From Paenirhizobium selenitireducens ATCC BAA-1503 (GTDB taxonomy: Bacteria > Pseudomonadota > Alphaproteobacteria > Rhizobiales > Rhizobiaceae), in assembly GCF_000518785.1 (NCBI RefSeq), contig NZ_JAEG01000006.1, forward strand, positions 310,001 through 374,000: 64,000 nucleotides of DNA, written 5' to 3'. The notes beneath the pieces are model-generated. The model worked only from the letters and a program-made list of their open reading frames with translations, was not told where the DNA came from and did not search any database. Within the stretch, counting starts at the first letter, position 1. Every line of letters begins with the position of its first letter. Positions 21,311 through 30,188 of this stretch are shown in pieces. The position numbers and the translations under genes were made by a program.

Positions 21311-22069
21311 ATGCTGGACGAAATTGCGGTCCTCAGGGAGAGGTTTTCCGCCGCCGAAACGGTGGACGGCAGCGTCGACCAGATGTACGAGACCGCGAGG
21401 CAGCTCGGTTTCGATGCCCTCATTTACGACTATACGCCGGTGCCCTTCGACTACAACGGCGACATCATGCTCCCCTCACTGCTGAAGCTGCGCAACATCG
21501 CCGACGATATGCCCGACTACTGGTTCAATCGCGGCTATTTCCGCATCGACCCGGTGCAGCGGCTCGCGTGCCGCACCACCGTGCCCTTCTTCTGGAACTA
21601 CGATCCGGACGCGGCAACGCTGATCAGCCGGTTCATGACCGAGGAGACCGGGCCGGTTGCCCACTATCTGCGGGAGCGGGACATGTCGCGCGGCATCACC
21701 GTACCAGTGCACACGCCGCGCGGCGACTATGCGACCGTCACCGCCGTGCATTTCGGCCGGGGCGGCGACTTCTCCCGCGAGGCGCAGCACCATATCGCCG
21801 AGTTCAGCCTTGCCGCACAGGTCTTCCACGAAGCCGCCTATGCGATGTTCGACGCCGGCGCGCGCAGCGTCTCCACCGCGCGCCTGACGGAGCGGGAAAG
21901 CGAATGCCTGCGTTATTCGGCGGAAGGCTATTCGGCCAAGGAAATCTCCCGCATCATCGACCGATCGGTGCCGACCGTCGTCATGCACCTGAACGCCGCC
22001 GCCAAGAAGCTCGGCGCCAGGAACCGCACCCAGGCGGTCGTGCTCGCCAGTCATTACCGCCTGCTGTAA
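21311..22069 (+). CDS. LuxR solo regulator of the plant-responsive OryR/PipR type
   Basis: The 252-residue regulator has an N-terminal autoinducer-binding domain (about 15-170) and a GerE-type helix-turn-helix (190-250, LTERESECLRYSAEGYSAKEISRII). Aligning on the invariant DPV (Asp80) puts Met67 where TraR has Trp57 and Trp71 where TraR has Tyr61. Asp80, Trp95 and Gly128 (TraR D70, W85, G113) are kept. Those two changes define the subfamily that answers plant compounds instead of acyl-homoserine lactones. The start at 21311 follows GGAGCAAGAA. There is no luxI nearby. It sits between two pip genes and beside a peptide transporter, the PipR-type context. Confidence 0.93.
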   Translation: MLDEIAVLRERFSAAETVDGSVDQMYETARQLGFDALIYDYTPVPFDYNGDIMLPSLLKLRNIADDMPDYWFNRGYFRIDPVQRLACRTTVPFFWNYDPDAATLISRFMTEETGPVAHYLRERDMSRGITVPVHTPRGDYATVTAVHFGRGGDFSREAQHHIAEFSLAAQVFHEAAYAMFDAGARSVSTARLTERESECLRYSAEGYSAKEISRIIDRSVPTVVMHLNAAAKKLGARNRTQAVVLASHYRLL

Positions 22070-22082
22070 GGCCGGGCGCACC

Positions 22083-22098
22083 CTATAACTTCTGATAG
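22083..22098. promoter_or_regulatory. Lux-box-like dyad upstream of pip2
   Basis: CTATAACTTCTGATAG repeats the dyad at 21261-21276 in inverted orientation with two mismatches. TATGGT at 22123-22128 lies about 35 bp downstream of its centre, consistent with activator binding next to the -35 region. Confidence 0.7.
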
Positions 22099-22160
22099 CT
22101 GCCGGCCGCACTTCCGCTCCGCTATGGTCTCGCGACCCAAGCCGACGAAGGGAGATGCCC

Positions 22161-23066
22161 ATGACCGACCTGAATGCCACCGAAGGCTATCTGCCGTTTC
22201 GCGACTACCGCACCTGGTATCGCATCACCGGCTCGCTGGATTCGCAGAGGCTGCCGCTCGTCGTCGCCCATGGCGGTCCGGGCTGCACCCATGACTACGT
22301 CGATTCCTTCAAGCATATCAGCGCCCTCGACGGCCGCGCGGTGATCCACTACGACCAGCTCGGCAACGGCAACTCGACCCGCCTTCCCGACAAGGGTCCG
22401 GACTTCTGGACCGTGGAGCTCTTTCTCGAGGAACTCGACGCGCTGCTAGCCCATCTGGGCATCCAGGACCGCTACGCCTTTCTCGGCCAGTCCTGGGGCG
22501 GCATGCTGGGCGCCGAGCACGCCGTGCGCCGCCCGGCCGGCCTGAAGGCGCTGGTCATCGCCAATTCGCCGGCCAACATGAAGACCTGGGTGGAAGAGGC
22601 AAACCGCCTCAGGCGCGAACTGCCGCAGGATGTGCAGGATACCCTCACCCGCCACGAGACGGCCGGGACCCTGACCGACCCGGACTATATCGCCGCCTCG
22701 CGCGTCTTCTACGACCGCCACGTCTGCCGTGTCGTTCCCTGGCCGCCAGAGGTATCGCGCACCTTCGCCATCATGGACGAGGACAATACCGTCTATCGCA
22801 ACATGAATGGCCCGACCGAATTTCACGTCATCGGTACGATGAAGGACTGGACCATCGAGGACCGCCTCCCCCTCATCGAGGCCCCCACCCTGCTCATCTC
22901 GGGGCGATACGACGAAGCGACGCCGGAAGTGGTTCGCCCCTATGTCGAACGCGTGCCCGGCTGCCGCTGGATGGTCTTCGAGCAATCGAGCCACATGCCG
23001 CATGTCGAGGAACAGGAGGCCTGTCTCAAGGCGGTGTCGGAGTTTCTGAAACCGCTCGACGACTGA
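22161..23066 (+). CDS. pip: Second proline iminopeptidase / L-amino-acid amidase (pip2)
   Basis: The 301-residue S33-family hydrolase has HGGPG (37-41), GQSWGG with nucleophile Ser111, [11 protein letters not shown] with the Asp and QSSHMPHVE with the His. It resembles LaaA-type L-amino-acid amidases and proline iminopeptidases, and is only distantly similar to pip1, so it is not a recent duplicate. The start is the ATG at 22161, six bases after AAGGGAG; an ATG at 22155 overlaps that Shine-Dalgarno. It follows luxR after 91 bp with its own dyad. Confidence 0.9.
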   Translation: MTDLNATEGYLPFRDYRTWYRITGSLDSQRLPLVVAHGGPGCTHDYVDSFKHISALDGRAVIHYDQLGNGNSTRLPDKGPDFWTVELFLEELDALLAHLGIQDRYAFLGQSWGGMLGAEHAVRRPAGLKALVIANSPANMKTWVEEANRLRRELPQDVQDTLTRHETAGTLTDPDYIAASRVFYDRHVCRVVPWPPEVSRTFAIMDEDNTVYRNMNGPTEFHVIGTMKDWTIEDRLPLIEAPTLLISGRYDEATPEVVRPYVERVPGCRWMVFEQSSHMPHVEEQEACLKAVSEFLKPLDD

Positions 23067-23084
23067 CGGCGGCGGCGGGAGCCG

Positions 23085-24680
23085 TCACAAGATCCTTTCC
23101 GCCGCCATCTGCCCGATCATCATCGCCGGTGCGTTGGTATTGCCACCGATGAGGGTCGGCATGATCGAAGCGTCCGCGACCCTCAGATTGGCAAAGCCGC
23201 GAACCTTGAGTTCCTTCGGATCGACGACGGCCATCGCATCCGTTCCCATTTTTGCCGTGCCGACCGGATGATAGACGGTCAGGGCCTCGGCCCTCAGATA
23301 GGCGAGGATCTCGTCATCCGTGTTGACATCCGGACCCGGCAGGATTTCCGGGCCGCGAATGTCCCCGAAGACCGGTGAGGAGAGGATCGCGCGGGCGACC
23401 TTGATGCCCTCGACGAGGGTCAGGGCGTCGTGTTCGTCGCTGAAAAAGCGATGGTCGATCGCCACGTTCCGGCGGCTCCCATCGCGCACCAGCGCCAGTT
23501 CGCCAATGCTGCGCGGCCGCAGAACGCAGGTATGGACCGCATAGCCATGGCCGTATTCGACCAGCCGGCCGCGGTGGCTGCGATAGCCGGGAACGAAATG
23601 GAACTGGATGTCGGCTATGTCGCCCGCATATTTCGTTTTGGCGAAGCCGCCGGCTTCCACGTAGTTGGTGCTCAGCATTCCCTTGCGGCGGGCGAAATAC
23701 TGGAACGGTGCCGCCAGCATGGCCGGCAGGTTGGCGACCGAAAGGCCCAGCGTCTTCGTGCTCGCGGAACGTACCGTGATCATGCCGTCGACATGGTCGC
23801 GCAGGTTCTTGCCGACGCCGGGCACGTCCGCGACAGGGGCGATGCCGGCGGCTTTCAGCTCTGCCGCCGGGCCGATACCGGAGGCAAGCAGGATGCGCGG
23901 CGAACCGATCGCCCCGGCGCTCAACACGACTTCAGCCCGGCAGATGAGGCGCCGCGGGGCTCCGTCCTTGACGATGTTGACGGCACGCACATGGCCACCC
24001 TCGCTCTCGAGGTCGACAACCTCGGTGCCCGACATGATCGTCAGGTTCGTCCGGCCAAGGACCGGACGAACGAAAGCGGTAAAGGCCGAGAAGCGCGCGC
24101 CTCGGTCCTGGGTCACATTGTAGATGCCAAGGCCGAACTGGCTCTGGCCATTGAAGTCGCGGTTTTCGGGCAGGCCGGCATTCTTTCCGGCCTCCACCCA
24201 CATCCTCGACACGGCGTTCGGGTCGCGCGGATTGTCGACCAGCAGCTCGCCGTCAAAGCCGTGATAGGCGGAATCCTGCGAGAGCAGGTTTTTCTCCAAC
24301 GCCTTGAAGGTCGGCAGGACATCGGCATAGGACCAGCCATCGCAGCCGAGTGCGGCCCAATCGTCGTAGTCCTGGGCCGCGCCGCGGATATAGACCATGG
24401 AGTTGATGGTGCTCGAACCGCCGAGCGCCTTGCCGCGGTTGACCGGAATGCGGCGGCCATTGAGATGCGGCTGGGGCACGCCGACATAGCCATAGTCGTA
24501 TTTCGGATTGCCGTAGAGCGACAGGATGCCGGCGGGCACCCGCACCTGCATGCTGTCATCGCTGCCGCCCGCCTCGATCAGGCAGACGCGGTTGGCGGGA
24601 TCCGCGCTCAGCCGGTTGGCAAGAACACAGCCGGCCGAACCGGCCCCGATGACGATGTAGTCGAACTCCGCATTTTCCAA
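23085..24680 (-). CDS. GMC-family FAD-dependent oxidoreductase (choline dehydrogenase-like)
   Basis: The 531-residue protein has the FAD motif YIVIGAGSAGCVLANRLS at the N-terminus, GMC signature 1 (GKALGGSSTINSMVYIRG) near residue 85, signature 2 (SAGAIGSPRILLASGIGP) near 255, and the catalytic His in YHPVGTAKMG with GGNTNAPAMMIG at the end. It oxidises an alcohol; choline specificity is not shown. It lies 73 bp after the NitT/TauT-type importer ATPase on the same strand, with a strong hairpin in between, and is convergent with pip2. Confidence 0.9.
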   Translation of the reverse strand: MENAEFDYIVIGAGSAGCVLANRLSADPANRVCLIEAGGSDDSMQVRVPAGILSLYGNPKYDYGYVGVPQPHLNGRRIPVNRGKALGGSSTINSMVYIRGAAQDYDDWAALGCDGWSYADVLPTFKALEKNLLSQDSAYHGFDGELLVDNPRDPNAVSRMWVEAGKNAGLPENRDFNGQSQFGLGIYNVTQDRGARFSAFTAFVRPVLGRTNLTIMSGTEVVDLESEGGHVRAVNIVKDGAPRRLICRAEVVLSAGAIGSPRILLASGIGPAAELKAAGIAPVADVPGVGKNLRDHVDGMITVRSASTKTLGLSVANLPAMLAAPFQYFARRKGMLSTNYVEAGGFAKTKYAGDIADIQFHFVPGYRSHRGRLVEYGHGYAVHTCVLRPRSIGELALVRDGSRRNVAIDHRFFSDEHDALTLVEGIKVARAILSSPVFGDIRGPEILPGPDVNTDDEILAYLRAEALTVYHPVGTAKMGTDAMAVVDPKELKVRGFANLRVADASIMPTLIGGNTNAPAMMIGQMAAERIL

Positions 24681-24719
24681 GCTCTTGCCCTCGTACCGTG
24701 CGATTGCGTGACGACCCCT

Positions 24720-24742
24720 TGCCGCGGCCCTGGGCCGCGGCA
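24720..24742. repeat. Perfect GC-rich palindrome before the GMC gene
   Basis: Ten-bp arms GCCGCGGCCC/GGGCCGCGGC (24721-24730 with 24732-24741) surround one base, and the flanking T/A also pair. There is no U-run on either strand. It may reduce read-through or stabilise the upstream transporter mRNA. Confidence 0.45.
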
Positions 24743-24753
24743 GGCCTGTGTCG

Positions 24754-25557
24754 TCAGTGATCCTCGTCCTCGTCGTTCTTCAGAAGCTCAAGGATCTCCC
24801 GCTTCATGGCGATGAAGTCCGGCTCCATCACCAGGTCCATGCTGCGCGGTCGGGGAATGTCGACGCGGATCTCCTTCTTGATCTGGCCTGGACGGCCCGA
24901 CATGACGAAGACTCGGTCGGCGAGCAGGATGGCCTCGTCGATATCGTGGGTGACGAACAGCACGGTCTTCTTCGTGTGGTCCCAGACCTTCAGCAGCAGC
25001 TTCTGCATGCTGTGGCGGGTCTGGCTGTCGAGCGCGCCGAAAGGTTCGTCCATCAGCAGCACTTCCGGGTCATTGGCCAGCGCGCGGGCGATCGCCACGC
25101 GCTGTTTCATGCCGCCGGAAAGCTGGGACGGATAATGGTTGGCAAACTTCGCCAGACCGACTTCGGTCAGGAAGTGATTGACGATGTCCTTGCGCGCGGC
25201 CGGGGCTATACCCTTGCGTTTGGGGCCATATTCGACGTTCTGCGCGACCGTCAGCCAGGGAAACAGTGTGTAGGCCTGGAATACCATGCCCCGGTCGGGG
25301 CCGGGTTCGGTCACCGGCTTGCCACCGACCTTGATCATGCCGTCCGTGCGATCCTCGAGGCCGGCGATGAGATAAAGCAGGCTCGACTTGCCGCAGCCGG
25401 ACGGACCGACGATGACGCAGAACTCGTTGCGCTCGACATGAAAGGAGATGCCATCCAGAGCCAGGACGGCATTGTCGCCCTTGCCGTAGCGCAGCACCAC
25501 ATTGTCGATATCGATGTCGGAGCTGATGGGATTGGTCGAAATGTTCAACACGGACAT
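24754..25557 (-). CDS. NitT/TauT-type ABC importer ATPase
   Basis: The 267-residue ATPase has Walker A GPSGCGKSS, Q-loop FQAYTLFPW, signature LSGGMKQR, Walker B VLLMDEPFGALD and switch His FVTHDIDEA. It resembles SsuB/TauB/NrtC-D-type proteins. The start ATG at 25557 opens with MSVLNIS; a longer frame to 25596 overlaps the permease end. It is third in the operon binding protein-permease-ATPase. Confidence 0.92.
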   Translation of the reverse strand: MSVLNISTNPISSDIDIDNVVLRYGKGDNAVLALDGISFHVERNEFCVIVGPSGCGKSSLLYLIAGLEDRTDGMIKVGGKPVTEPGPDRGMVFQAYTLFPWLTVAQNVEYGPKRKGIAPAARKDIVNHFLTEVGLAKFANHYPSQLSGGMKQRVAIARALANDPEVLLMDEPFGALDSQTRHSMQKLLLKVWDHTKKTVLFVTHDIDEAILLADRVFVMSGRPGQIKKEIRVDIPRPRSMDLVMEPDFIAMKREILELLKNDEDEDH

Positions 25558-25570
25558 TACAGGGAATTCC

Positions 25571-26371
25571 TCAATTGGCCCAGGGGGCGGCCACACGGCG
25601 AACGATGCGGAACAACTGATCGGTGAAAAGACCGAGGATGCCGATCATCGCGATCGCCATGAAGATGACGTCGACCTGGAAGCCGCGCATGGCTTTCAGC
25701 GAGATGTAGCCGAGGCCGCTGCGGGCGGCGACAAGCTCCGCCACGACGAGATAGGTCCAGGCCCAGCCCATCGTCACGCGCAGGACGTCGAGCACGTTGG
25801 GCAGCGTCGCCGGCAGGACGATATGAAAGACCGTATCGACACGGCGCGTGCCAAGCGTGTAGGCGGCATTGACCAGATCGCGCGGCACGCCCCGGGCACT
25901 GTCGGCGATCATCACCAACTGCTGGAAGAAGATGCCGAAGATGATGACGGCGACGCGCTGCTCGATGCCGATGCCGATCCACAGGATGAACAAGGGCACG
26001 AACGAGGTCACCGGCAGGTAGCGGATGAAGTTGACCAGTGGATCCAGAAAGGCCTGGACGATCCGGTAGGTCCCCATGGTCAGGCCGAGCGGCACGGCGA
26101 CCAGGCTGGATACGACAAAGCCGATCAGCACCACCTGGACACTGGCGAGCATGTGTTCCCACAGGCTGCCGTCGGCGGCCATCTTGATGGTCGTCATGAA
26201 GACGGCCTCGGGCCGGGGCAGGAACATCTCCTTCACCACACCCGAATAGGTGAGCGCGAACCAGCCCGCGATCACCAGCACCCAGACGAGAACGCTGAGC
26301 GTGACGGCGAGACCACGCGGAATGGCGCGGAAGGGCGTACGGATGGATTTAAGCAGGGATTGATCGCTCAC
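25571..26371 (-). CDS. NitT/TauT-type ABC importer permease
   Basis: The 266-residue inner-membrane protein has six predicted helices and the EAA-type loop AAYTLGTRRVDTVFHIVLPATLPN of the SsuC/TauC family. I chose the GTG at 26371 (VSDQSLLK) because CGGAGC lies just upstream; the frame could run 28 codons further but those residues are not membrane-protein-like. The spacing to the ATPase is 13 bp. Confidence 0.9.
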   Translation of the reverse strand: MSDQSLLKSIRTPFRAIPRGLAVTLSVLVWVLVIAGWFALTYSGVVKEMFLPRPEAVFMTTIKMAADGSLWEHMLASVQVVLIGFVVSSLVAVPLGLTMGTYRIVQAFLDPLVNFIRYLPVTSFVPLFILWIGIGIEQRVAVIIFGIFFQQLVMIADSARGVPRDLVNAAYTLGTRRVDTVFHIVLPATLPNVLDVLRVTMGWAWTYLVVAELVAARSGLGYISLKAMRGFQVDVIFMAIAMIGILGLFTDQLFRIVRRVAAPWAN

Positions 26372-26470
26372 GGGGCGTGCTCCGCTCCTTCGGTTGACCG
26401 ACAGCACCGGCCGGGGAAGGAATGACAAGGATATTCGGCGGGCGGACGGGTCCACCTCGGCCGGATGATG

Positions 26471-26493
26471 GGGGCGCCTTGAGCCGGCGCCCC
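26471..26493 (-). promoter_or_regulatory. Intercistronic hairpin after the binding-protein gene
   Basis: GGGGCGCC/GGCGCCCC (26471-26478 with 26486-26493) lies right after the binding-protein stop and before the permease. Such hairpins commonly protect the abundant binding-protein mRNA in ABC operons. Confidence 0.55.
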
Positions 26494-26502
26494 GCTTGAC
26501 CG

Positions 26503-27492
26503 TTACTTTGCGTCGACGAAGGTGGTGTCGACCAGGTCGGCGAACTTGATATCCATCTTGAGCTTGCCGAAGCTGCCCCAGATTTCGGTGCCGAGCTTGA
26601 TCAGCTTGCCGGCCTCGCCCTCGTCGCCGCCCTTGAAGAACTCGGCATTGCGGTCCTTGCCGTAGAAATTGACGCCCTTGGCAGACGAGGCGAATTCCTT
26701 GGGGTCCTCGAGCCAGCCGCCGACGCCCTTGGCCATGACTTCATAGGCCTTTTCCTGGTCCGACTTGATGAACTCGTTGGCCTTGTAGAGGCCCTTCACC
26801 AGCGCATCGACGTCCTTCGGGTTCTTGGCGATATAGTCGCAGTTCAGCGCCACGACATCGACGATCGCGCCGGGGGTCTTGGACGAGTCGATGAAAACCT
26901 GGCCCTTGTCCGCCTGTTTGGCGAGCGTCAGGTGCGGCTCCCAGGTGACGGCGACGGGAATACGGTCGGCCATGAAGGCGGCGGCCGCGTCATCGGCGGT
27001 CATATTGGTGATCTTGACGTCCGCTTCGGTCAGGCCGGCCTGCTTGAGCAGGATGTTGAACCAGAACTGCGAGACCGAACCTTCGTTCATCGCCACTTCC
27101 ATGCCCTTGATGTCGGCAAGGCTCTTGACCTCCTTCGGCGCCAGCACGCCATCGCCGCCATGGCTGTCGTCGAGGGCGTAGACGGCCTTGAAGCACACGT
27201 CGGAGGAGCGGTATTTCATGATTTCGTCAATGGTCGACGCGCTGCCATCCAGCTCGCCGGCGGCGGCCGCCGCCATGTACATCGACGATTCCTCGATGAT
27301 CTCGAGCGTCACGTCGAGGCCGTTTTCCTTGAAGTAGCCCATGTCGCGGGCGAGGAAGAGCGGGCCGTAACCGACCCAGGTGGTCATGCCGAGTTTCATT
27401 GTGCCGGCTTCCGCAGACGAAGCAGAGGCAGCCAGCATGGCAACCCCAGCTGCCAGTGCGGCCTTCCGAAGCTTGGAAAATGTCTTAGTCAT
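26503..27492 (-). CDS. NitT/TauT-type ABC importer substrate-binding protein
   Basis: The 329-residue periplasmic protein has a clear signal peptide (KLRKAALAAGVAMLAASASSAEA, cleavage near 29) and an SsuA/THI5/NMT1-like domain: LGMTTWVGYGPLFLARDMGYFKENGLDV, then STIDEIMKYRSS and PVAVTWEPHL. The family carries sulfonates, nitrate, pyrimidine precursors or similar small molecules; the ligand is unknown. It is the first gene of the operon, with a LysR-type dyad about 170 bp upstream. Confidence 0.9.
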   Translation of the reverse strand: MTKTFSKLRKAALAAGVAMLAASASSAEAGTMKLGMTTWVGYGPLFLARDMGYFKENGLDVTLEIIEESSMYMAAAAAGELDGSASTIDEIMKYRSSDVCFKAVYALDDSHGGDGVLAPKEVKSLADIKGMEVAMNEGSVSQFWFNILLKQAGLTEADVKITNMTADDAAAAFMADRIPVAVTWEPHLTLAKQADKGQVFIDSSKTPGAIVDVVALNCDYIAKNPKDVDALVKGLYKANEFIKSDQEKAYEVMAKGVGGWLEDPKEFASSAKGVNFYGKDRNAEFFKGGDEGEAGKLIKLGTEIWGSFGKLKMDIKFADLVDTTFVDAK

Positions 27493-27663
27493 GGCGTTCC
27501 CTTTTTTGTTCTGAGGTGCGATCGGGGGGCCTCTCTGCCAACAGAGAATTGGATCGATGGCCGCGAACTGGCAGCGCCCGCCCGTTTCCCGTCGGCTTGC
27601 CGGCCGATGAAAAAAGGAAACCACGCTTCATTCGTCGGAAAAATAAGCATTTTCGGTGAAGCT

Positions 27664-27682
27664 GCTTAGGCCCAGCCTAAGC
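27664..27682. promoter_or_regulatory. Candidate LysR-type binding site (T-N11-A)
   Basis: GCTTAGG-CCCAG-CCTAAGC is a 7-bp inverted repeat containing TTAGG-N5-CCTAA, which fits the T-N11-A LysR consensus. It lies between the end of the LysR gene and the importer operon start, so the LysR protein may control the importer. Confidence 0.55.
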
Positions 27683-27707
27683 AGGTCTAAAGCCGGGGAA
27701 GAGAGGC

Positions 27708-28652
27708 CTAACGGCGCTTCTGACTCATCGCCGGCGCCACCATGCCGGGGATGTAAGCATCGGAGATAAATGCCCGGGCGTGGTTGGCAAAAGCGGTGAG
27801 AAGGCGGGACTTGCGCAGGGATTTCAACGTCGCGAAGCCAATCGTCATCGGACGATGGTCGCCGGAGAGACGGACGCGCACCACCTTGCGACCGTCTAGC
27901 GCGGTGTCGGAGCGCGGCGTGACATTGGCGAGCGTGTAGCCATAGCCATTGGCCACCATGGTGCGGATGATGTCCGGGTGAGCGATGCGGAAGGCGATAT
28001 TGGGCTGGAGCCCTTCCTTCATGAACAGCGCCAGAAAGTATTCGCTGGACAGCGGCAGGTCGAGAAAGACCATCGGCAGTTCGGCAAGTTCCTGCAAGGT
28101 GACGGCCGAATGGCGGGCGAGCGGATGTGACTCGCCGACCAGCGCATGCACCGGCAGGTCGACGAGCGGGGTAAACTCGACGTCGTCGGGTATCTGAAGG
28201 TCGTAGGTCACGGCCACGTCGATCACGGCCCGGCGCAGTCCGCTGAGCAGCATTTCCTGGTTGTCGGCATGCGGCCGGATGCTGGCCCTCGGAAAACCCG
28301 AGGTAAAGGACAGGGCGAGTTCCGGAAGGATCATCGGTGCAAGGGTCGTCAGGCACCCGACGTTCAACTGGCCGCGGACTTCATCGCTCGCCTCGGAGGC
28401 GACACTGTAGAGTGATTCGGCCTGCTCGATCAGCCGCTTGGCTTCGAGCAGCATGGAACGTCCCGCCGGCGTCAGCGACAAACCCTGGGCGTGATGCCGG
28501 ACGAACAGTTGCACGTCGAGTTCCAGCTCCAGCTGGGAAATCGCCGTCGAGATGGAGGGCTGCGAGATGTTGATGCGCTCGGAGGCCTGGGTGATGCTGC
28601 CGGTCTCGCCGGCAGCAATGAAATATTCGAGTTGTCTGAGCGTAAAGCGCAT
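27708..28652 (-). CDS. LysR-family transcriptional regulator
   Basis: The 314-residue protein has the N-terminal winged helix (FTLRQLEYFIAAGETGSITQASERINISQPSIS) and a periplasmic-binding-like effector domain from about residue 90. It resembles CysB/Cbl-like and PcaQ-like activators only at family level. It lies 23 bp after the aldehyde dehydrogenase and is the last gene of that operon, upstream of the importer operon on the same strand. Confidence 0.92.
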   Translation of the reverse strand: MRFTLRQLEYFIAAGETGSITQASERINISQPSISTAISQLELELDVQLFVRHHAQGLSLTPAGRSMLLEAKRLIEQAESLYSVASEASDEVRGQLNVGCLTTLAPMILPELALSFTSGFPRASIRPHADNQEMLLSGLRRAVIDVAVTYDLQIPDDVEFTPLVDLPVHALVGESHPLARHSAVTLQELAELPMVFLDLPLSSEYFLALFMKEGLQPNIAFRIAHPDIIRTMVANGYGYTLANVTPRSDTALDGRKVVRVRLSGDHRPMTIGFATLKSLRKSRLLTAFANHARAFISDAYIPGMVAPAMSQKRR

Positions 28653-28675
28653 GCGGAGGGTCCTGTATCAGGACC

Positions 28676-30166
28676 CTAGTATTTGATCCAGGTGGTCTTG
28701 AGTCCACTGAATTTATCGAAGGCATGCAGGGACAGGTCCCGCCCGATGCCGGATTGCTTGAAACCGCCGAACGGCGTCATCGGCGAAAGCGCATCGACGG
28801 TGTTGACCGACACCGTGCCGGCACGCAGCTTTTCCGACACGCGATGGGCGCGCGACAGGTTCGAGGTCCAGACAGAGGCGGCAAGCCCGTAGATCGTGTC
28901 GTTGGCGCGGGCGATCGCCTCCCCCTCGCTGTCGAAGGTCGACACCGCAAGCACCGGGCCGAAGATCTCCTCCCGCGACAGTCTGTCGTCGGCATCGACA
29001 TCGGCGAAGATCGTCGGCTGGACGAAGCAGCCCTTGCCATCCACCCTCACCTGTTCGCCGCCGCTGACGAGCCGGCTGGTCTTTCGGCCATGTTCGATGA
29101 AGGACATGATGCGGGCCGTCTGGCCCTCGTCGACGATCGCCCCCATGCTGGATTTAGGATCGAGCGGATTGCCGGGCGTGTAGCGCCTGGCCCGCTCCGC
29201 CATCTTTTCGAGAAAGGCGTCGGCGATGGAGCGTTCGACCAGAAGACGAGAATTGGCCGAGCAGATTTCACCCTGGTTGAAGAAGATGCCGAAGGCGGCC
29301 ATGTCGGCGGCGGCGTCGAGATCCTCGCAATCGGCAAAGATCAGGTTGGGGCTCTTGCCGCCGCATTCCAGCCAGACCTGTTTCATGTTCGACTGGGCGG
29401 AATAGCCGAGGAAATATTTGCCGACCTGGGTCGACCCGGTAAACGTGATGCAGTCGACATCGGGGTGCAGACCAAGCGCCCGGCCGGTCACTTCGCCAAG
29501 GCCGGGCACGACATTGAGAACGCCGTCCGGCAAGCCCGCTTCGACCGCAAGCTCGGCAAGACGCAGCGCCGAAAGCGGCGATTGTTCGGCCGGCTTGAGC
29601 ACCACGCTATTGCCCATGGCCAACGCCGGAGCACATTTCCAGGTGGCCATGTCGAGCGGGAAATTCCACGGCACGACCGCGCCGACGACGCCGAGCGGCT
29701 CGCGGCGGACAATCGCCAGATTGCCAGGACCGGTCGGAGCCACCTCGTCATAGACCTTGTCGATTGCTTCGGCATACCACTGGAAGATCGCGGCGGAGCC
29801 GGGCACGTCGACGGTTGCCGCATCCATGACCAGCTTGCCCATGTCCAGACTGTCGAGAAGAGCAAGTTCGATCATGTTGGCGCGAATGAGATCGGCAAGC
29901 TTCAACAGCACGGCCTTGCGGTCGGCCGGCGACTTGCCGGACCAGCGGCCATCCTCGAAGGCGGCGCGGGCAGACTTCACCGCCCGGTCGACATCGGCCT
30001 CGCCACAGGCGGCGACCTTGGCAAGAAGCCCGCCCGTTGCCGGATTGATGCAATCGAAGGTCTCGCCCGACAGCGCCTCGACCGGCTTGCCGCCGATGAA
30101 AGCCTTGTCGCGAAAGCGGATGGCTGCCGCCTCCTTCGTCCAGTCGTGCCGTGCCAGATCCACCAT
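28676..30166 (-). CDS. NAD(P)-dependent aldehyde dehydrogenase (PuuC-like)
   Basis: The 496-residue cytoplasmic enzyme has the class-typical order: VPWNFPLDMATWK (cofactor region), FTGSTQVGK, the general base Glu in LECGGKSPN, the catalytic Cys in NQGEICSANSR and EEIFGPVLAV. It is most like gamma-glutamyl-gamma-aminobutyraldehyde/betaine-aldehyde dehydrogenases, so an aminoaldehyde is a reasonable substrate guess. It is in the operon RidA-DUF1028-ALDH-LysR. Confidence 0.92.
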   Translation of the reverse strand: MVDLARHDWTKEAAAIRFRDKAFIGGKPVEALSGETFDCINPATGGLLAKVAACGEADVDRAVKSARAAFEDGRWSGKSPADRKAVLLKLADLIRANMIELALLDSLDMGKLVMDAATVDVPGSAAIFQWYAEAIDKVYDEVAPTGPGNLAIVRREPLGVVGAVVPWNFPLDMATWKCAPALAMGNSVVLKPAEQSPLSALRLAELAVEAGLPDGVLNVVPGLGEVTGRALGLHPDVDCITFTGSTQVGKYFLGYSAQSNMKQVWLECGGKSPNLIFADCEDLDAAADMAAFGIFFNQGEICSANSRLLVERSIADAFLEKMAERARRYTPGNPLDPKSSMGAIVDEGQTARIMSFIEHGRKTSRLVSGGEQVRVDGKGCFVQPTIFADVDADDRLSREEIFGPVLAVSTFDSEGEAIARANDTIYGLAASVWTSNLSRAHRVSEKLRAGTVSVNTVDALSPMTPFGGFKQSGIGRDLSLHAFDKFSGLKTTWIKY

Positions 30167-30188
30167 CGGGAGCCTTCCGTCTATCTGT

